From Streptomyces gardneri (GTDB taxonomy: Bacteria > Actinomycetota > Actinomycetes > Streptomycetales > Streptomycetaceae), in the NCBI RefSeq assembly GCF_006539185.1, contig NZ_BJMN01000007.1, positions 186,001-250,000 on the forward strand: a stretch of DNA of 64,000 nt, written 5' to 3'. Within the stretch, counting starts at the first letter, position 1. Every line of letters begins with the position of its first letter. Position numbers and translations under genes: made by a program. The notes beneath the pieces are model-generated. The model was not told where the DNA came from. It worked only from the letters and a program-made list of their open reading frames with translations, and ran no database searches. This document shows positions 51,912 to 61,411 of this stretch, one piece after another.

Positions 51912-53789
51912 TCAGTCGGTGGGGGAATCGGCGTCGGCCGGTCGGTCCGGAAGTCCCGGCGCCGTGTGCCGCGCGATCACCACGGGCTCCTCGACGAGCC
52001 GCACGGTCGACGGCGTCATGGGCACCGGCCGCTGCCACGCGGTCGGGACGTCCGGGACCTCCCTGAGGTCCCAGTCCCGGCAGGTGCTGTCGATCACCAG
52101 CGGGTAGAGGGTGAGTGTGCCGTCGCGGGCGAGGTGCATCCGGACGAATCCCGTGCGGTCGTCGATGGACTGCCCGGACATCTGCCATTCGGCGACGAGG
52201 CCGTGGTCCGTCCACAGCACCCACAGGGCGAAGAGCTCGGAGCCGAAGAAGGCGCCCGTCACCGCGGTGAGGGCCAGCGCGATCAGCAGCGGCCAGACCC
52301 CGTGCCAGGACTCCGGCAGGGCACTGGCCACGGCGACGGCGATGGCCAGGACCCCGAGGGTGACCGCCAGCTGAAGCAGCACGGCGACGAACGGACCGAA
52401 CCGCGGCCCGTGCCGGGCGCGCGCCAGGCGTCGTCCCAGGCCGAACACGAACGGCAGGGCGAACAGGACGGCACTCGTGCAGAGCAGTCCGAGGACGTCG
52501 TCGATGCCGGCCATCCGCACGGTGTCGAGGGGATGGTGCCCGCCCTTGGCCAGCGCGAACGCACCGCTCGCCACCAGGACGAGCAGCAGCTGCATCACCC
52601 CGGCCAGTACGGCGAAGCCGCGGTTGCGCCGCGGGAGCCAGTGCGGCGACCGCGGGCTGGCGATGGCGTGGGCGAGCGAGCGGGACTCCTCCGCGTCGGG
52701 GTACGTGTGCGGGGCGAGCTCGAACATCGACGGCGGGTCGTCCCTGTCCCGCATCCGCGAGGTGGACGGCGGCAGCGGCAGCTCCTTCGGGAGCCTGTGG
52801 GTGGCGGCCAGGAACGCGCCGCCCAGGCCGCACGTCACCATCTGGCGTCTCCGGGGGTCCGGAGGCAGGGTCGCGCCGGAGTCGGACGGGTCCTCGGGCA
52901 GCCGTTCGGCGTAGCGGGCGTAGTGGTGCTTGTCGCCGGTGATCCACAGCCGGATCGACGCGCCCGTGTCCACGTGCTCCCCGTTCTCCCGGTCGAGCCG
53001 CGTCCGGATGATGTTCCGGTCGAACCAGTGGAGGGTGTTGAAGGCGTCGCGATCCTCGTCGCTCCTGACCCAGGTGGGTGCGGCGGAGCAGACGATCACG
53101 CTGTCGCCCGGCAGCAGCCGCGGCGAGAGGGCGGTCTCGAAGTAGCGCCGCTGCGGATCGTCGACGTAGGAGCCGAGCTGGCTGTCCAGGCCGACGAGCC
53201 ACCAGCGGTGCGGCAGCCGCACCGCGAAGTAGCTCCGGGTCTGCCGGGTCTCCCAGCCGCCGATGGGCCGCCCCTGGGCGAAGACCCGCAGGAACGCGGT
53301 GAGTCCGTCGTACCAGTCGTGGTTGCCCGGCAGCGCGACCATCAGAGGCCGGTCCGGTGCCGACGGGAGCGCGGCGCGGTAGGGCCCCTTCATCCGGTCC
53401 TCGTACGCCGTCGTCGACGCCACCGGATAGACCTGGTCGCCGCCGAGGACGAGGAGCGAGCCGCGGGGGCACGAGACGCCCTCGGCGACGGTGAGTTCGG
53501 GCGCGGCCAGCGCGTGCGCCACCGAGGACGTCGACTCGAAGCCGTCGCCCAGGTCGGCGACGAAGTCGATCCAGGCCTCCTCGGCGTCGGGCCGCGCCAA
53601 CGGCGCGTGCAGGAGCCCGGCCGGGAGCGCGCCCTGCATCTCGCGCTTGTCCGCGTAGTCGGCGAACACGGCGGCCAGTCCGACCTTGACCGCCGTCCGT
53701 GCCAGTTCCTTCGGAGCCAGCCAGCGCACGGGCTCCTGTGGGGTGAACAACAGCTCCGTCGCGTGCTCGCGCAACTCACGGAGGTCCAT
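51912..53789 (-). CDS. Membrane-anchored metallophosphoesterase
   Basis: 625 aa. The N-terminal ~400 residues hold the calcineurin-like metal motifs: DLGDGFES, LVLGGDQVYP (GD), ALPGNHDWYD (GNHD) and LWITGDKHHYARY. The C-terminal part has four or five hydrophobic helices (FAVLAGVMQLLLVLVASGAFAL and others), then a soluble tail. The substrate is unknown. It starts 13 bp after the patatin gene stop, forming an operon with patatin and GMC oxidase, which suggests lipid or phospholipid turnover. Confidence 0.87.
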   Translation of the reverse strand: MDLRELREHATELLFTPQEPVRWLAPKELARTAVKVGLAAVFADYADKREMQGALPAGLLHAPLARPDAEEAWIDFVADLGDGFESTSSVAHALAAPELTVAEGVSCPRGSLLVLGGDQVYPVASTTAYEDRMKGPYRAALPSAPDRPLMVALPGNHDWYDGLTAFLRVFAQGRPIGGWETRQTRSYFAVRLPHRWWLVGLDSQLGSYVDDPQRRYFETALSPRLLPGDSVIVCSAAPTWVRSDEDRDAFNTLHWFDRNIIRTRLDRENGEHVDTGASIRLWITGDKHHYARYAERLPEDPSDSGATLPPDPRRRQMVTCGLGGAFLAATHRLPKELPLPPSTSRMRDRDDPPSMFELAPHTYPDAEESRSLAHAIASPRSPHWLPRRNRGFAVLAGVMQLLLVLVASGAFALAKGGHHPLDTVRMAGIDDVLGLLCTSAVLFALPFVFGLGRRLARARHGPRFGPFVAVLLQLAVTLGVLAIAVAVASALPESWHGVWPLLIALALTAVTGAFFGSELFALWVLWTDHGLVAEWQMSGQSIDDRTGFVRMHLARDGTLTLYPLVIDSTCRDWDLREVPDVPTAWQRPVPMTPSTVRLVEEPVVIARHTAPGLPDRPADADSPTD

Positions 53790-53802
53790 GGCGCCTCCTC
53801 GT

Positions 53803-55350
53803 TCACAGGGGTGACCAGGGCAGGACGTTCTGTGCGTACACGTCCCACAGCTTGCCGGTGAAGAACTGTCCGAAGCGTCCCAGCGTGGTCACCCTGCCGG
53901 GGAGCGTCGGCGCTTCGACCCGGAAGGTGGTGAGCTGCTTCAGGAAGTCGGCCGGGCGGATGCGTACGGCTCCGGAGGCCACCACCTGGGCTTCGGGCTC
54001 CGCGTCGGCGTCGACGTGGCCGCGGAGGACGCGGGTGTGGAGGACGGAGGTGTCCTTCCAGACTCCCCGGCGGGAGTCCTCGTCGACGTCCTTGTGTCCG
54101 CTGAGGGTGAGCGGATGGCCGGCCCGGTCGGTGAAGTGCAGGCGGTAGTTCATCCGGAGGTGCTGCGGGTCGGGCTCTTCCACGAACAGCTGGAACGTCC
54201 CGCGTTCGACCGGGAGTCGTCCGCCCAGCGCCTGGCAGACGATCTCTCCCCGGACCGCGGCCTCGTGCTCCGGGCCGGTGAGGAAGCGGTCCACGCCCTC
54301 GATGTCGATGGTCACCCGCAGGGTCAGGTCGGCGGTGGCACCACGCTCCGGCGCGGGGATCTCCTGGATGTCGTGTTCGCCGAACGCGACGCGTCCGACC
54401 ATGCGTTCGGTGAACCGGATACGGGTGGGGTCGTCGGCGGGGTCCGGAGGGGCGCAGGGCCGCCAGGGAATGCCCTGGGCGGTGCACCAGTCGCGGGCGC
54501 GCTCCACTCCGAGTTCCACGGCCTGGGCGAAGCGGTCCCTGCTGAAGTTGACGAGGTAGTTCAACGGGACCTCGGCGCTGAGGAGTCGGACGTCGATGAT
54601 CCGTCCGAACTCCCCGTGCTCGCCTGCGCGGAGGGCCGCGTTGCTGACCTCGATCCGGCGCAGCCAGTGCTTCAACTGGCCGTTGGCCACCGTCTCGATG
54701 ATGTGGAAGTAGTTGGCGACGAACCCGTCGCGCCAGCGGTGCCGCCGGCTGACCGTCCAGATGATCCACAGTTCGTCGCAGCCCCGACGGATCGCCTCCT
54801 CGACGTTCCCGTCCGTCAGGTAGACCGGGTCGATGTAGGTCTTCCCGTCGATCACGACGGGAGGGAACCACATGGGCAGGGCCACCCCGGCGCAGAAGCG
54901 GTCCTCGTCCATGAGGTCCGGGGTCACGGTCTCCAGCTCGTTGGAGCTGAAGTCGTAGAGGTTGAAGGTGGCTTCGCGGTCGGTGGCCCGGATCCTGTCC
55001 CAGTCCAGTCCCCAGCCCGGGAAGACGTGACGCCGGTAGCCGTCGAGCGTGAAGAGCGATCGGGCGTACGGCCCCTTCGGCAGTTCGCGCCAGTTCGGGG
55101 TGACGCCCTTCAAAGGGGACAGGGTGCGCCAGTTGTCCGCGATCTCGCGCCCGGACATCCCCTGGCAGTACATCGCGAGGTTGAACACGCCTCCGCTGGC
55201 GCCGTCGACATGGTCGAAGCGCAACTCGGCCTCGTCGAGGAGTACTTGGAGGACTCCCGCCTGGAAGGCCACCTTCAGGCCGCCGCCGGCGAGGATGAGG
55301 GATCTGCGCGGGGGGTCGTCGCGGCGTTCGCCGCCCTGGCCGGTGGTCAT
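53803..55350 (-). CDS. Patatin-like phospholipase
   Basis: 515 aa, ATG overlapping the GMC oxidase stop (ATGA). The patatin domain is at ~15-290: oxyanion loop AGGGLKVAFQAGVL, nucleophile GASGGVFN (GxSxG) and the catalytic Asp in YLTDGNVEEA. The C-terminal ~220 residues form an additional domain found in GMC-oxidoreductase-linked patatins (LRVTIDIEGVDRFLTGPEHEAAVRGE ...). It hydrolyses acyl esters of membrane lipids. Tight coupling to a cholesterol-oxidase-like enzyme suggests that its product or target is a sterol or lipid ester. Confidence 0.9.
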   Translation of the reverse strand: MTTGQGGERRDDPPRRSLILAGGGLKVAFQAGVLQVLLDEAELRFDHVDGASGGVFNLAMYCQGMSGREIADNWRTLSPLKGVTPNWRELPKGPYARSLFTLDGYRRHVFPGWGLDWDRIRATDREATFNLYDFSSNELETVTPDLMDEDRFCAGVALPMWFPPVVIDGKTYIDPVYLTDGNVEEAIRRGCDELWIIWTVSRRHRWRDGFVANYFHIIETVANGQLKHWLRRIEVSNAALRAGEHGEFGRIIDVRLLSAEVPLNYLVNFSRDRFAQAVELGVERARDWCTAQGIPWRPCAPPDPADDPTRIRFTERMVGRVAFGEHDIQEIPAPERGATADLTLRVTIDIEGVDRFLTGPEHEAAVRGEIVCQALGGRLPVERGTFQLFVEEPDPQHLRMNYRLHFTDRAGHPLTLSGHKDVDEDSRRGVWKDTSVLHTRVLRGHVDADAEPEAQVVASGAVRIRPADFLKQLTTFRVEAPTLPGRVTTLGRFGQFFTGKLWDVYAQNVLPWSPL

Positions 55351-57035
55351 GAGGGCTCCGTGGAGGGCTTCCGGTGATCCTCGATGATGCGGTCGGCCGA
55401 CCGGTCGGCCAGCGCCGCGATGGTCAGTGAGGGGTTCGGGCCCACGGGGCCGGGCATCACGGACCCGTCGGCGATGGTCAGCCCCGGGTAGCCGTACACG
55501 CGCCCGAAGGAGTCCACCACGCCTTCCCGCTGGTGGCGTCCCATCGGCGCGCCGCCCAGGGGGTGCACGGTGATGAGGCGGTTGAGCCACCACAGGGGGT
55601 TCGATGCGTAGTGCCCGCCGACGCTGTGGGACACCCGCCTCATGGTCCGGTTCATCTGCTCGAAGTACGGGCCGGAGGCGGCCAGGTCCCAGTCGAGGTC
55701 CAGATGCCCGTCCCGGAGGAACATGCGGCCGTTGGGGACGTCCCTTCCCATGCCGAGCAGCGGCACGGACGTGGCGGTGAACAGCCCCTTGCCCATGGCG
55801 TCACCGACCTGCCGACCCACACGGCTTCGCGCGGTCCCCGTCAGCTGCGACCAGCCCCGCCGCAGCAGGAACCTCCCGACCCTGGTCGACATGGTGAGGA
55901 CGTTGTGCTCGACGAGCCAGTTGAGGAACTCCGGGTAGCCGGCGTCCTCGATGTAGGCGCCCCGGGCGTCCTCGTCGTTCTCCGTGCGCTCCAGGCGCAT
56001 CGCACTCGTGATGACCGGGCCGAAACTGGGCCTGAGGAGGCGTGCGTCCGTCTCCCCGGACCGTTCCCGACGCCTCAGCCCCGCCTTGAGCACCAGCCCG
56101 AGGAAGTCGCCGTTCCCCGAGAAGCGCGTGCCCAGCGCCGGACCGATGGCGGGGAAGGCGCTCCGGTTCCGCAGCAGCAGATAGGTGGTGCCGAGGGTGC
56201 CGGCGGAGAGGATCAGCCTCTTGGCCCTGACGGTGTGCCGCTCGGGAGGGGCGAGCGGATCCCCGTCGCCGGCGGCGACGTGCTTGATGTAGGAGACCAG
56301 GAAGCCCTGTGCCACCGGTTCGAACGAGAAGACCTCGCAGCGGGTCCGGATGTCCGCCCCGAGCCGCTCCGCGGCGCTGAGGTAGGTGAAGTCGAGACTG
56401 TTCTTGCTGCCGAAGTTGCAGCCGAGGTCGCATTCACCGACGAGCCTGCACGTGTAGCGCGGGCTGTGATGGATGTTGTCCTCGCCGCCCTCGATGGGTA
56501 CTCCCGGCACTGCCGGGTCCCCGAACGAGACGGCCAGCGGCGGAAGTTCCCACGGAAGATTCAGCCGCTCCGCCGCCTGCTTCATCGCGACGGTCTTGGG
56601 TGTGTCCTGATAGGGCTTCACATCGAAGGGGTACCGCTGCGCGCCGAGCATGGTCTCGACGCGGTCGTAGTGCGGATCGAGGTCCGCGCGGGTGACGGGC
56701 CAGTGCTCGTAGCCGCCGTCGAACGACTCGTGGACGAACCAGCTCTCCGGCTTGCGGATCAGCACGTTGGCGTAGATCAGAGAGCCCCCGCCGAGCCCGC
56801 TGGACACCAGGGCGTCGAGCTTCGAGAAGCTCCACAGGTCGTACATCCCGTACCGGCGGTAGTCCGGGTCCCAGAAGTTCTCGGCCGTCTCGTGGGGACT
56901 ACGGGGAAAGGACCCCGGCGGGAACGGCTTTCCCCGTTCCAGCAGGCATACGCGCAGATCCGCCTCGGCCAGACGGAACGCGGTCACGGATCCGCCGAAA
57001 CCCGAACCGACGACGACGGCATCGAAGACGTCCAC
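55347..57035 (-). CDS. GMC oxidoreductase, cholesterol oxidase-like
   Basis: 562 aa from GTG 57035, which has AGAGG eight bases upstream; GTG 57044 or 57062 would add a few residues from a tandem repeat. The FAD motif is AVVVGSGFGGSVTAFRLAEADLRVCLLERG near the N-terminus, followed by SSGLGGGSLIYANV (flavin-binding). A Cys-containing segment is YTCRLVGECDLGCNFGSKNS. At the C-terminus there is a His/Asn region HPLGGAPMGRHQREGVVDSFGRVYGYPGLTIADGSVMPGPVGPNPSLTIAALADRSAD. This is the class I cholesterol oxidase/GMC layout. First gene of the operon with patatin and metallophosphoesterase. No signal peptide. Confidence 0.9.
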   Translation of the reverse strand: MDVFDAVVVGSGFGGSVTAFRLAEADLRVCLLERGKPFPPGSFPRSPHETAENFWDPDYRRYGMYDLWSFSKLDALVSSGLGGGSLIYANVLIRKPESWFVHESFDGGYEHWPVTRADLDPHYDRVETMLGAQRYPFDVKPYQDTPKTVAMKQAAERLNLPWELPPLAVSFGDPAVPGVPIEGGEDNIHHSPRYTCRLVGECDLGCNFGSKNSLDFTYLSAAERLGADIRTRCEVFSFEPVAQGFLVSYIKHVAAGDGDPLAPPERHTVRAKRLILSAGTLGTTYLLLRNRSAFPAIGPALGTRFSGNGDFLGLVLKAGLRRRERSGETDARLLRPSFGPVITSAMRLERTENDEDARGAYIEDAGYPEFLNWLVEHNVLTMSTRVGRFLLRRGWSQLTGTARSRVGRQVGDAMGKGLFTATSVPLLGMGRDVPNGRMFLRDGHLDLDWDLAASGPYFEQMNRTMRRVSHSVGGHYASNPLWWLNRLITVHPLGGAPMGRHQREGVVDSFGRVYGYPGLTIADGSVMPGPVGPNPSLTIAALADRSADRIIEDHRKPSTEPS

Positions 57036-57071
57036 GCTCGCCACCTCTGGAAGGCTCGCCACCTCTGGAAG
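57036..57071. repeat. Perfect 18-bp tandem duplication at the GMC oxidase start
   Basis: GCTCGCCACCTCTGGAAG occurs at 57036-57053 and immediately again at 57054-57071. It duplicates the ribosome-binding segment (minus strand CCAGAGGTGGCGAGC) and candidate GTG starts in frame. Confidence 0.85.
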
Positions 57072-57171
57072 CCGGAGCCCGTGCCTGCCTTCCCCCGCAC
57101 CCCGTCGCCGCGGGCACGACCTCCTTCAATGGTTCACCCGAGGGTGGTGACGCGCATGTCGAACCGCCGGA

Positions 57172-58314
57172 CTACACGGTCGCGGCCGCGCCGACGGGCG
57201 CGCCGGCGGGCGGCTCGTCCGCCGACGGCTCGTCGGGCTCCGTCTCCCGGTGGGGGTCTTCGAGCTGGCCGCGTACGTAGTTCCAGACGACGGCGATCAG
57301 CGCGGCCACGGGAACGGCGAGCAGGCTGCCCACGATGCCGGCCGTGCTGCCGCCGAGCGTCACGGCCAGCAGGATGACCGCCGCGTGCAGACCCAGGCCG
57401 CGGCTCTGGATCATCGGCTGGAAGACGTTGCCCTCCAACTGCTGGACGACCACGATGAGCGCCAGCACGATCAGCGCGTCGGTCGGGCCGTTCGACACCA
57501 GGGCGATGAGGACCGCGACCAGACCCGCGAACAGGGCGCCGATGATCGGCACGAACGCGGAGACGAACGTCAGGACGGCCAGCGGAAGCACCAGGGGCAC
57601 GTCGAGGATCCACAGCCCCAGGCCGATGAGGGCGCCGTCGATCAGACCGACGAACGCCTGGGAGCGCACGAACGCGCCGAGCGTGTCCCAGCCGCGCTCG
57701 GCGACGACCGGGATGTCGGTGGCGAGCCGGCCGGGGAGCTGCCGCGTGAGCCACGGCAGGAAACGCGGCCCGTCCTTGAGGAAGAAGAACATCAGGAAGA
57801 GCGCGAGGAACGCGGTGACCACGCCGTTGAAGACGGTGCCGAGCCCCGTCGCGAGGGCGGTGACCATGCTGCCGATGCTGTCCTGGAGGCGGGCGACGGC
57901 GGTGTCGAGCGCTCCGGTGATCTGGGTGTCGTTGATGTTCAGCGGGGGCCCGGCCGCCCACTCGCGCAACCACCCGATCCCGTCGACGACTCCGTCGGCG
58001 AGCTCACCGGACTGGGACGCCATCGGCACGGCGATCAGCGCGACGATGCCCGCGACGGACAGGAGGAAGAACACGGTCACCGTGGCCGCGGCGAGGGCGG
58101 GGGGCCAGCCGTGCCGCCGCAGGAACCGGACCGGCGGCCAGGTGAGGGTGGTGAGGAACAGGGCCGCGATCAACGGCCACACTATGGACCACATGCGGCC
58201 CACGAGCCACAGCGTCACCGCGGCCATCAGCAGCACGAGGAGCGATTCGGCGGAGACACGTGCGGCTGTCCGGAGCGCGGCAGCGGATTTCGTGGAACTC
58301 AACATGGGGGACAT
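57172..58314 (-). CDS. AI-2E family transporter (PerM/YdiK-like permease)
   Basis: 380 aa with about eight membrane segments. The family pattern is clear: PLIAALFLTTLTWPPVRFLRRHGWPPALAAATVTVFFLL, an extramembrane helical stretch (~110-170), FLKDGPRFLPWLTRQLP, VGLIDGALIGLGLWILDVPLVLPLAVLTFVSAFVPIIGALFAGLVA, and QQLEGNVFQPMIQSRGLGLHAAVILLAVTLGGSTAGIVGSLLAVP. Members include AI-2 exporters and Na+/H+ antiporters; substrate unknown here. ATG 58314 is taken, with ATG 58305 possible. It lies 43 bp after the LAL regulator stop, past a hairpin. Confidence 0.9.
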   Translation of the reverse strand: MSPMLSSTKSAAALRTAARVSAESLLVLLMAAVTLWLVGRMWSIVWPLIAALFLTTLTWPPVRFLRRHGWPPALAAATVTVFFLLSVAGIVALIAVPMASQSGELADGVVDGIGWLREWAAGPPLNINDTQITGALDTAVARLQDSIGSMVTALATGLGTVFNGVVTAFLALFLMFFFLKDGPRFLPWLTRQLPGRLATDIPVVAERGWDTLGAFVRSQAFVGLIDGALIGLGLWILDVPLVLPLAVLTFVSAFVPIIGALFAGLVAVLIALVSNGPTDALIVLALIVVVQQLEGNVFQPMIQSRGLGLHAAVILLAVTLGGSTAGIVGSLLAVPVAALIAVVWNYVRGQLEDPHRETEPDEPSADEPPAGAPVGAAATV

Positions 58315-58319
58315 CCAAG

Positions 58320-58348
58320 CATCCCGGGGAGCGTCACTCCCCGGGGTG
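58320..58348 (-). terminator. Hairpin terminator after the LAL regulator gene
   Basis: A 12-bp stem with one G-T pair (58320-58331 with 58337-58348) and a 5-base loop, 9 bp after the regulator stop. It separates the regulator from the AI-2E permease gene. Confidence 0.72.
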
Positions 58349-58357
58349 CTCCCCGAG

Positions 58358-61279
58358 TCAGCGCTTCCCCGCCGCCGCGTCCGACGCGGACAGGTCGCAC
58401 AGCGCCTCGCGGTCCTGCCGTGCCGTCTTGGTCAGCAGGGCCGCCACGTGCTTCTCGACCGTCCGCGGCGAGATGTAGAGACGGCCCGCGATGGCCTTGT
58501 TGCTCAAACGTTCAGCCAGCAGCTGGAAGACCTCGTACTCACGGACCGTCACCCCCAGCGTCCGCAGCGGCGCCGGAATGCGGTCCGCGCCGCTGCGCCG
58601 CTGCCGGACCGAGACACCGGACTGGCGCAGCAGCGCCCGGCAGGCACCCGCCACGTCCGGCACCGACGCGGCATGGAAGTGCTCCTCCGCCCGGCGCAGC
58701 CACATGGCCGGATCCCCCCAGCCGTTCTCCAGCGCCGCCTCGGCCGTCAGACGCAGCCCCAGATGGAGTGCCGTCGGATAGGGGGCGGCCAACCGCTCCG
58801 CCTCGGCCACGGCCGAAGCCGCCGACTCCGCCTCGCCCGAGCGGCCCAGCAGCACCGCGTGGGCCAGCAGCACGAACTGCCGGTTCCAGCGCATCCGGCT
58901 CGCCGAGGTGGCCGCCGTACGGTGGTAGTGGTCCCAGTCGGCCTCGCCGGCCAGCACGTCGAGCAGCAGCCGCAGCCCGTGCAGACCACTCAGATGGAAC
59001 GTCGTCGGACTGTCCAGCTCCTGCGCGCGCGCCCGGTCCAGCTCCCGGAGCGCCAGCGGCCGGTTCTCCTCGAGGAGCGCGCAGAACGCCCGCGCCAGGC
59101 CGATGCACAGCGGCTCCTCCTGCGAGCCCGCCCCGTCCCAGCCGGCGAACTCCCGCAGGGCCTCCTCCATCGCCGGCCGGTCGCCCTGGTGCGCCGCCAG
59201 CGCCGCCCGCGTCATCAGCGCGTACCGCGCCACCGGAGCGAGCCGCAGCCGGGCCGCCGTCGTCGATATCTCTTCGCCGAGCCGCGCGGCCTCCTCGAAC
59301 CGGCCGCAGAGCACCGCCTGGAGGACGTCGATCGCGTCGATCGAGTACGCGATGGTGACCGCGCCGAGCCGTAACGCCTCCTCGCGCGCCAGCTCCAGCG
59401 AGCGCGTCTCCCCGTGAGCCAGCCACTCGTTCCCGCCCACCCGCACCAGCGCGTAGACGCGCGGTATCGGCAGCCGGTGCTGCTCGGCGATCCGCCGCGC
59501 CCGCTCGAAGCACAGCCGCGCCTCCTCCAGGTCGCGCTCCCGGGCCAGCACCCCGAGCAGCTCCCAGGCCTGGCAGGCCACCGCCGGCTGCGGCCCGGCC
59601 TCGGCCGCCGAGACCGCGGCGCGGGCCAGCTTCTCGGCCGTCTCGGTACGGTCCGGGCCCGGGGTGTCCAGCGCCAGATAGGCGGCCACCACGTCGACGG
59701 CGGCCGACTGCGCGGGGTCCCGCACGGTCGTCAGGAGCGCCCGGGCCTCGGCGATCTGCGCATTGCCGTCGGCCCAACGGCCCGCCAGATGCGCCACCTT
59801 GGCCAAGCGGGTGTGGAGCGCGGCGAGACGGCCGGCCTCCACCCCCGCGCCGACCAGCTCGTGCAGGCCCTCCGCGAGCTCGAAGGCGCGGTCGAACTCA
59901 CCGCTCTCCGCCAGCGCCGGCAGCAGCGACTCCAGCACCTCGGCCCGGGCCACCCAGTCCTGACGGTGCGCGAGGAGAGAGTCGGCGCCCAGCAGCAGCG
60001 ACACCCCCGAACCCACGGCACCGTCCGCCAGCGCCCGCCGGCCCGCCTCCGTGAACAGCCGCGCCGCCCCCACCCGGTCACCGGCGTCCCGGCGCAGCGC
60101 CGCCACCAGCGGGCACCACTCGCCCGGCAGCCCGGGATGGAGCTCCTCCACCACCTCGGCCGCCCGGCCGGACAGCTTCGCCCGGTCGGTGGGGGTGAGC
60201 TGGGCCAGCAGCGCCTCTGCGGTCAGCGGATGCCGGAACGCGTACCAGTCGGGAGCCGGTTCGTCCGGCACCACCAACTGGGCGGCCACCCCCGCGTGCA
60301 GATGGCTGAGCAGCCCGTGGTCGTCGATGCCGGACATCCGCTGGAGCACCGGCAGCGGAAAACGACGGCCGAGCACGGCAGCCGCGGACAGCAGCATCCG
60401 GCCCTGCGGTCCCAGCCGGTCGGTACGGTGCGCGATGCCCCGCACCAGCGTGCTCGGCACCTCGGTGCGCAGCGAGCCGACGACCTCCCAGGCGACGCCC
60501 CGGTGGACCACCGAACCGTTGCCGATCATGCCGTGGAGCAGCTCCTCGACGACGAACGGATTGCCGACGCTGGTGTCCCAGAGCCGCTCCACGATCTCGT
60601 GGGGCACCTGGTCCGTGCCGGTGTCCAGGCAGGAGGCGATCATCCGGGCGACCTCGGAGCGGTCCAGCGGCCCGAGGCCCAGCAGGACACCGGAGCGCCG
60701 CTGGGTCACCGAGTGCGCCAGGTCCAGGGCGGCGCACGGCTCCGCGCGGGTCGTGGCGAGCAGGACCACCGGCAGGTGCTCCAGGTTGTCCACCAGGTAT
60801 TCGAGCACCACCAGGGTCTCGGTGTCGGCGTCGTGCAGGTCCTCAAGGACCACGAGGGCGCCGTGCTCCCGGGACACCACGGAGAGCAGCCGTAGGACGG
60901 CCTCGGCGAGCACCACCAGCGAGCCGCTGTTCTGCGCCTCACCGGCCCAGTCGGGGACCAGACGACCCAACACCGGCCGGTACGGTCCGAGTTCGGCCTC
61001 CTCCCACGGCTCGCCACCGCGGAAGAGGGACATCAGGGCCTCGGTGAGCGGGCGGAACGGCACCATCGGGCCGATCGTGCTGCCCCGGCCGCGCAGCACC
61101 CGCATTCCGGCGGAGAAGGCCAGGCCCGTCGCCTCGGCCGCGAGCCGTGATTTGCCGATGCCTCCGTCGCCGACCAGGAACACCGTGCTGCCGCGCCGCC
61201 CGCGAGCGGTGTCGAGGGCGCGTTCCAACTGGGCGATTTCCGCGTCACGTCCGACGAGGAGAGGAGCTCGGGGATGCAT
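58358..61279 (-). CDS. Large LuxR-family (LAL) ATP-dependent transcriptional regulator
   Basis: 973 aa. The N-terminal AAA+ ATPase has Walker A FLVGDGGIGKSRLAAEA (~35) and a Walker B-like VVLEDLHDADTET. A long TPR-like helical middle follows. The C-terminal HTH is GVTVREYEVFQLLAERLSNKAIAGRLYISPRTVEKHVAALLTKT. LAL proteins activate secondary-metabolite clusters in Streptomyces. It lies next to the LanM locus and in the same direction, so it probably controls that locus. A rare TTA codon is at 59372-59374 (codon 636), which would link its translation to bldA and thus to development. The ribosome site is weak. Confidence 0.93.
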   Translation of the reverse strand: MHPRAPLLVGRDAEIAQLERALDTARGRRGSTVFLVGDGGIGKSRLAAEATGLAFSAGMRVLRGRGSTIGPMVPFRPLTEALMSLFRGGEPWEEAELGPYRPVLGRLVPDWAGEAQNSGSLVVLAEAVLRLLSVVSREHGALVVLEDLHDADTETLVVLEYLVDNLEHLPVVLLATTRAEPCAALDLAHSVTQRRSGVLLGLGPLDRSEVARMIASCLDTGTDQVPHEIVERLWDTSVGNPFVVEELLHGMIGNGSVVHRGVAWEVVGSLRTEVPSTLVRGIAHRTDRLGPQGRMLLSAAAVLGRRFPLPVLQRMSGIDDHGLLSHLHAGVAAQLVVPDEPAPDWYAFRHPLTAEALLAQLTPTDRAKLSGRAAEVVEELHPGLPGEWCPLVAALRRDAGDRVGAARLFTEAGRRALADGAVGSGVSLLLGADSLLAHRQDWVARAEVLESLLPALAESGEFDRAFELAEGLHELVGAGVEAGRLAALHTRLAKVAHLAGRWADGNAQIAEARALLTTVRDPAQSAAVDVVAAYLALDTPGPDRTETAEKLARAAVSAAEAGPQPAVACQAWELLGVLARERDLEEARLCFERARRIAEQHRLPIPRVYALVRVGGNEWLAHGETRSLELAREEALRLGAVTIAYSIDAIDVLQAVLCGRFEEAARLGEEISTTAARLRLAPVARYALMTRAALAAHQGDRPAMEEALREFAGWDGAGSQEEPLCIGLARAFCALLEENRPLALRELDRARAQELDSPTTFHLSGLHGLRLLLDVLAGEADWDHYHRTAATSASRMRWNRQFVLLAHAVLLGRSGEAESAASAVAEAERLAAPYPTALHLGLRLTAEAALENGWGDPAMWLRRAEEHFHAASVPDVAGACRALLRQSGVSVRQRRSGADRIPAPLRTLGVTVREYEVFQLLAERLSNKAIAGRLYISPRTVEKHVAALLTKTARQDREALCDLSASDAAAGKR

Positions 61280-61347
61280 ACCCGAGAATTTACCCGTTCA
61301 TGCCAGGGCATAAGTGACGGTTCGATCAGGTGCCCGCACACACGGCG

Positions 61348-61387
61348 CCGGCGGCCGTCTCCGCAGGGATCGGAGGGCGGCCGCCGG
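61348..61387 (-). terminator. Strong hairpin terminator after the Cys-free precursor gene
   Basis: Arms 61348-61363 and 61371-61387 pair through ~16 bp with one bulged base (CCGGCGGCCG with CGGCCGCCGG, then CTCCG with CGGAG). It lies 25 bp after the precursor stop on the minus strand and before the LAL gene. Confidence 0.78.
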
Positions 61388-61411
61388 GGACGGAGATGTC
61401 AGGTCGGAGCG

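Noticed and set aside
57250..60895. Several long plus-strand frames opposite the AI-2E permease and LAL regulator
   Set aside because: Low-complexity Arg/Pro/Gly translations antisense to well-defined minus-strand proteins.
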